From Bacillus sp. HNG (lineage in GTDB: Bacteria > Bacillota > Bacilli > Bacillales > Bacillaceae_L), in the NCBI RefSeq assembly GCF_003400205.1, contig NZ_QUQV01000004.1, positions 248,001-312,000 on the forward strand: a DNA stretch of 64,000 nt, read 5' to 3'. A program made the position numbers and the translations under genes. Shown here piece after piece: positions 61,528-64,000 of this stretch (position 1 is the stretch's first letter; each line of letters opens with the position of its first letter). The notes under the pieces are model-generated. The model was not told where the DNA came from. It worked only from the letters and a program-made list of their open reading frames with translations, and did not search any database.

Positions 61528-63021
61528 CTATCTAAACCTATGTAAACCTTCATTTAACTTCTTTGTTTGTTGATAGACTTCTTTGTAAAGTTGATATAAT
61601 TGGTTATATTTTTGAACAGATGATGGATTAGGTGTAAAGGATTTTTCATATGAGATAAATACCCTTGAGCATTCTTCTAATGAACTGTACCAACCACATC
61701 CTACAGCAGCTAATATAGCGGCTCCTAAGGCGGGACCTTGTTCACTAGTTAACTTTACAACCTTTGTATTAAATATATCAGCTTGCATTTGAAGCCATAC
61801 CATATTCTTAGATCCTCCACCAATTGAGATTATCTTGGAAACATCATTTTTTTCCCTGATAATGTCTAATGATTCTCTTAGAGAGAACGTAACTCCTTCT
61901 ATAACAGATCTAGTAAAGTGTTTTTTAGTATGAGAAGCATCCATGCCTATAAAACTTGCGCGTATGATTGCATCAGCATGCGGGGTTCTTTCGCCAACTA
62001 GATAAGGGGTAAATAAAAGTCCATTTGCCCCAGGAGGAATTGATTCTATACCATCTAAAAGAGATGTGATTGACTCTCCAGTTGCAAAGACTTGTTGAAA
62101 CCAGTTTAAGCTATAGCCTGCTGAAAGTGTGACCCCCATACTATAATATGCATTCTCCTTGCCGTGATTAAAATAATGGACTTTACCAAGATAATCCTTA
62201 TTACTTGATGATTCGTAGGAGAGAATAACCCCGGATGTTCCAATACTGCATATAGTTTTTCCTTCCGTTAAAACGCCTGCACCAATCGCTCCTGCCGCAT
62301 TATCTGCTGCACCAGCAAACACCCTAGTTGATGTAGATAATCCAGTTGCCTTTGCAAATTCTTCCGAAACAGTACCTGTGCAATCATATGATTCAACTAA
62401 GGGGGGGAAGATCTTTTTATTTAGATTGAAGCTGTCAATAATTTGATCACTCCACATTTTTTTTGAGATATTTAATAGAAGTGTACCTGCAGCGTCAGAA
62501 TAATCCATTTCGACTGTACCACTAATTCGAAAGCGAAGGTAATCCTTGGGCAGTAAGAAATAACGTATTTTATTATATATTTCTTTCTCATGTTCTTTAA
62601 CCCAAAGGAGCTTTGGTAAAGTAAAGCCCTCAAGTGCTTGGTTTTTTGTAATTTCTATGAGTTTTTTTTCACTAAGTACTTCATTAATGTCCCTGCACTG
62701 TTTTGTAGTGCGGGTATCATTCCATAAAATTGCATTTCTTAGAACTTGATAGTTTTTATCTAAAAGTACCAAGCCGTGCATTTGTCCAGAAAAGCTAATA
62801 CCTTCAATATCTTCCTTTTTCCCATCGAAGTTCTCGATGATTTCTGAAATAATCTCCTTTGTTTTAATATACCAATGTTCAGGATCCTGTTCACTATAAC
62901 CGGACTTTTCTATAATGAGAGGGTAGGGCCTTGATAATGATTTATGTACTACACCACCACGATCAACCAATATTGCTTTAACAGCACTTGTACCTAAGTC
63001 AATTCCAATAACATATTTCAT
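61528..63021 (-). CDS. xylB: Xylulokinase XylB
   Basis: A 497-residue FGGY kinase that makes D-xylulose 5-phosphate. The N-terminal phosphate loop (VIGIDLGTSAVKAILVD), substrate segment GISFSGQMHGLVLLD, SGTVEMDYSDAAGTLLLN with the catalytic Asp, and the C-terminal ISIGGGSKNMVWLQMQADI identify it. Length is normal. GGGGGAT precedes the ATG. It is divergent from an AraC regulator. D-xylulose is the product of D-lyxose isomerase, so it could take over from the upstream operon, or serve xylose with a xylA elsewhere. Confidence 0.92.
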   Translation of the reverse strand: MKYVIGIDLGTSAVKAILVDRGGVVHKSLSRPYPLIIEKSGYSEQDPEHWYIKTKEIISEIIENFDGKKEDIEGISFSGQMHGLVLLDKNYQVLRNAILWNDTRTTKQCRDINEVLSEKKLIEITKNQALEGFTLPKLLWVKEHEKEIYNKIRYFLLPKDYLRFRISGTVEMDYSDAAGTLLLNISKKMWSDQIIDSFNLNKKIFPPLVESYDCTGTVSEEFAKATGLSTSTRVFAGAADNAAGAIGAGVLTEGKTICSIGTSGVILSYESSSNKDYLGKVHYFNHGKENAYYSMGVTLSAGYSLNWFQQVFATGESITSLLDGIESIPPGANGLLFTPYLVGERTPHADAIIRASFIGMDASHTKKHFTRSVIEGVTFSLRESLDIIREKNDVSKIISIGGGSKNMVWLQMQADIFNTKVVKLTSEQGPALGAAILAAVGCGWYSSLEECSRVFISYEKSFTPNPSSVQKYNQLYQLYKEVYQQTKKLNEGLHRFR

Positions 63022-63136
63022 GTTTATCCCCCGTTGTTTTTTAGTGTAAAATAAAAATTATCCATCTATAATTATTTATATATTTAAAAAATTCATTGTT
63101 TGATTTTCTCAAGCGATATTTATAGAGGTGAATACT

Positions 63137-64000
63137 ATGTTACGAGACGAACAATTAAGGGTCTTTTGGATTTCTAGAATCGATTATGAAAAAAATACGG
63201 GAGTTAAAAGTCACTATCATGATGATTTATATCAATTGCTTTTTATTATAGATGGAGACGGGTACATAAAGATTAATGGTGAAATCTATAATCTTCTTCC
63301 AAAACATGCTTATTTGTTTCCAAAACAGCATGAGCACAGCTTTCACTTTGAGAAAATATCGTCAACAATCGATGTAAAGTTTGATATTATTAATCGAAAA
63401 TTAGAGGACTTACTTAAAGATAACAGTCCTTCGATGCCGTATTTCATAGGCGAGTCCCCTAAATTACAGGAACTGTTTAAGTTATCCGTGATGAATTTAA
63501 AGGAGCCTAATCCAATTCTTCTTTATCGAATAGATGTTGTGTTCAAAGACTTCTTGCTATCTATTGCACAGGAAAACATGCCGTCCCAAAATTCAATCAA
63601 TCGTTCCATCTATACCAAAATGAATGAGTATCATCCTAATTTTCCAATCATGGATTATTTGTCTGAAAATTTACAATCAAAAATCACGCTTGAAGATATA
63701 GCTCAGCGCTTTAATTTTCATCCTCATTACATTATTGAGCTATTTAGAAAAATATACGATACAACACCGATGAATTTCCTTCAAGATATTAGAATCGAAA
63801 AGTCAAAAGAATACTTAGAATTTAGTAGTTTTACAATTACCGAAATTGCCGAATTAATCGGTTTATCGGCCCCGTACTTTTCAAGGTTGTTCCGTAAGAA
63901 GGAGGGAATATCTCCAACAGAATACCGAGAACAAGCCAGGACTGTGGTCGGTAAAGATATTCTGCTAGAAGATGAGTTTTTGCCATCTTTTGAGAAACAA
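63137..64000 (+). CDS. AraC-family regulator, cut by window end
   Basis: An open frame of 288 codons from ATG 63137 (after GAGGTG) to the window edge without a stop. The N-terminal cupin sensor (HYHDDLYQLLFIIDGDGYIK ... HAYLFPKQHEHSFHFEKI) is followed by two helix-turn-helix motifs near residues 185-285 (ITLEDIAQRFNFHPHYIIEL and ITEIAELIGLSAPYFSRLFR). It diverges from xylB and is its likely regulator. The 115-bp gap between them is very AT-rich; I see no clear operator. Confidence 0.85.
   Translation, partial: MLRDEQLRVFWISRIDYEKNTGVKSHYHDDLYQLLFIIDGDGYIKINGEIYNLLPKHAYLFPKQHEHSFHFEKISSTIDVKFDIINRKLEDLLKDNSPSMPYFIGESPKLQELFKLSVMNLKEPNPILLYRIDVVFKDFLLSIAQENMPSQNSINRSIYTKMNEYHPNFPIMDYLSENLQSKITLEDIAQRFNFHPHYIIELFRKIYDTTPMNFLQDIRIEKSKEYLEFSSFTITEIAELIGLSAPYFSRLFRKKEGISPTEYREQARTVVGKDILLEDEFLPSFEKQ

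Overview
The window looks like a chromosomal segment of a Bacillaceae bacterium (Bacillus, Neobacillus or a near relative). The evidence is moderate-to-low G+C, strong AGGAGG ribosome sites, a guanine riboswitch on xpt-pbuX, cre-like CcpA sites, ComK- and Vpr-type proteins, a TxpA-like type I toxin, and short palindromic intergenic repeats that recur all through the window. I saw no rRNA, tRNA or CRISPR array.

Layout. 0-0.7 kb: window edge with a 20-bp tandem repeat, two perfect GTAC palindromes and a Bacillus-type intergenic repeat. 0.8-2.9 kb: guanine-riboswitch-controlled xpt-pbuX. 3.1-9.4 kb: a uptake/catabolism unit with a NicX/M29-like metalloenzyme, a tripartite tricarboxylate transporter (TctC-TctB-TctA), a GntR repressor, and a convergent N-carbamoyl-amino-acid hydrolase. 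Its promoter carries twin ATTCTATAGAAT operators. 9.5-10.1 kb: a type I toxin-antitoxin locus followed by a decayed copy that keeps only its antitoxin RNA. 10.3-20.8 kb: a sigma factor with a membrane-anchored partner, a thiolase, an unusual histidine kinase-RsbR-STAS fusion, folE plus an atypical SDR, and a two-gene permease system whose second permease is fused to an extracellular S41 protease. 21-29.3 kb: a large secreted propeller/FIMAH protein, a chemoreceptor, small unknowns, a scrambled IS1595-type remnant and a secreted unknown. 29.6-43.4 kb: a long operon-like cluster for an N-acetylhexosamine-containing glycan (RpiR regulator, DUF624, sugar ABC importer, DUF4127, FAD oxidoreductase, GHL10 hydrolase, NanE, ROK kinase, esterase, GH20). 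44.9-48.1 kb: a Vpr-like subtilase. 48.5-48.9 kb: a GEMM-I (cyclic dinucleotide) riboswitch ahead of a 55-residue protein. 49-52.1 kb: a frameshifted NERD gene and a DnaD-like/ComK-like/XRE trio. 52.3-61.4 kb: a second sugar unit (class II aldolase, D-lyxose-isomerase-like cupin, ABC importer, ADP-dependent sugar kinase family protein, RpiR, DJ-1), then manA. 61.5-64 kb: xylB and a divergent AraC regulator cut by the window end.

How the genes work together. Both sugar units have a lipoprotein binder and two permeases but no ATPase, so both probably borrow a shared MsmX-type ATPase encoded elsewhere (inference). In the first, GH20, the esterase and GHL10 would trim the imported glycan, the ROK kinase would phosphorylate an aminosugar, and NanE would convert ManNAc-6-P to GlcNAc-6-P. 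DUF4127 and the FAD enzyme have no known step. In the second, isomerase, kinase and aldolase form a complete aldose-to-triose sequence. xylB and manA offer alternative exits to xylulose-5-P and fructose-6-P.

Noncoding DNA is rich. About 20 GGGACAGG...CCTGTCCC / GGAACCGTCCC palindromes sit next to genes and in several cases supply stop codons or C-terminal residues. Four GACTAGCA terminators, two of which are followed by GCGCAATT arrays, and a paired 99-bp repeat complete the picture.
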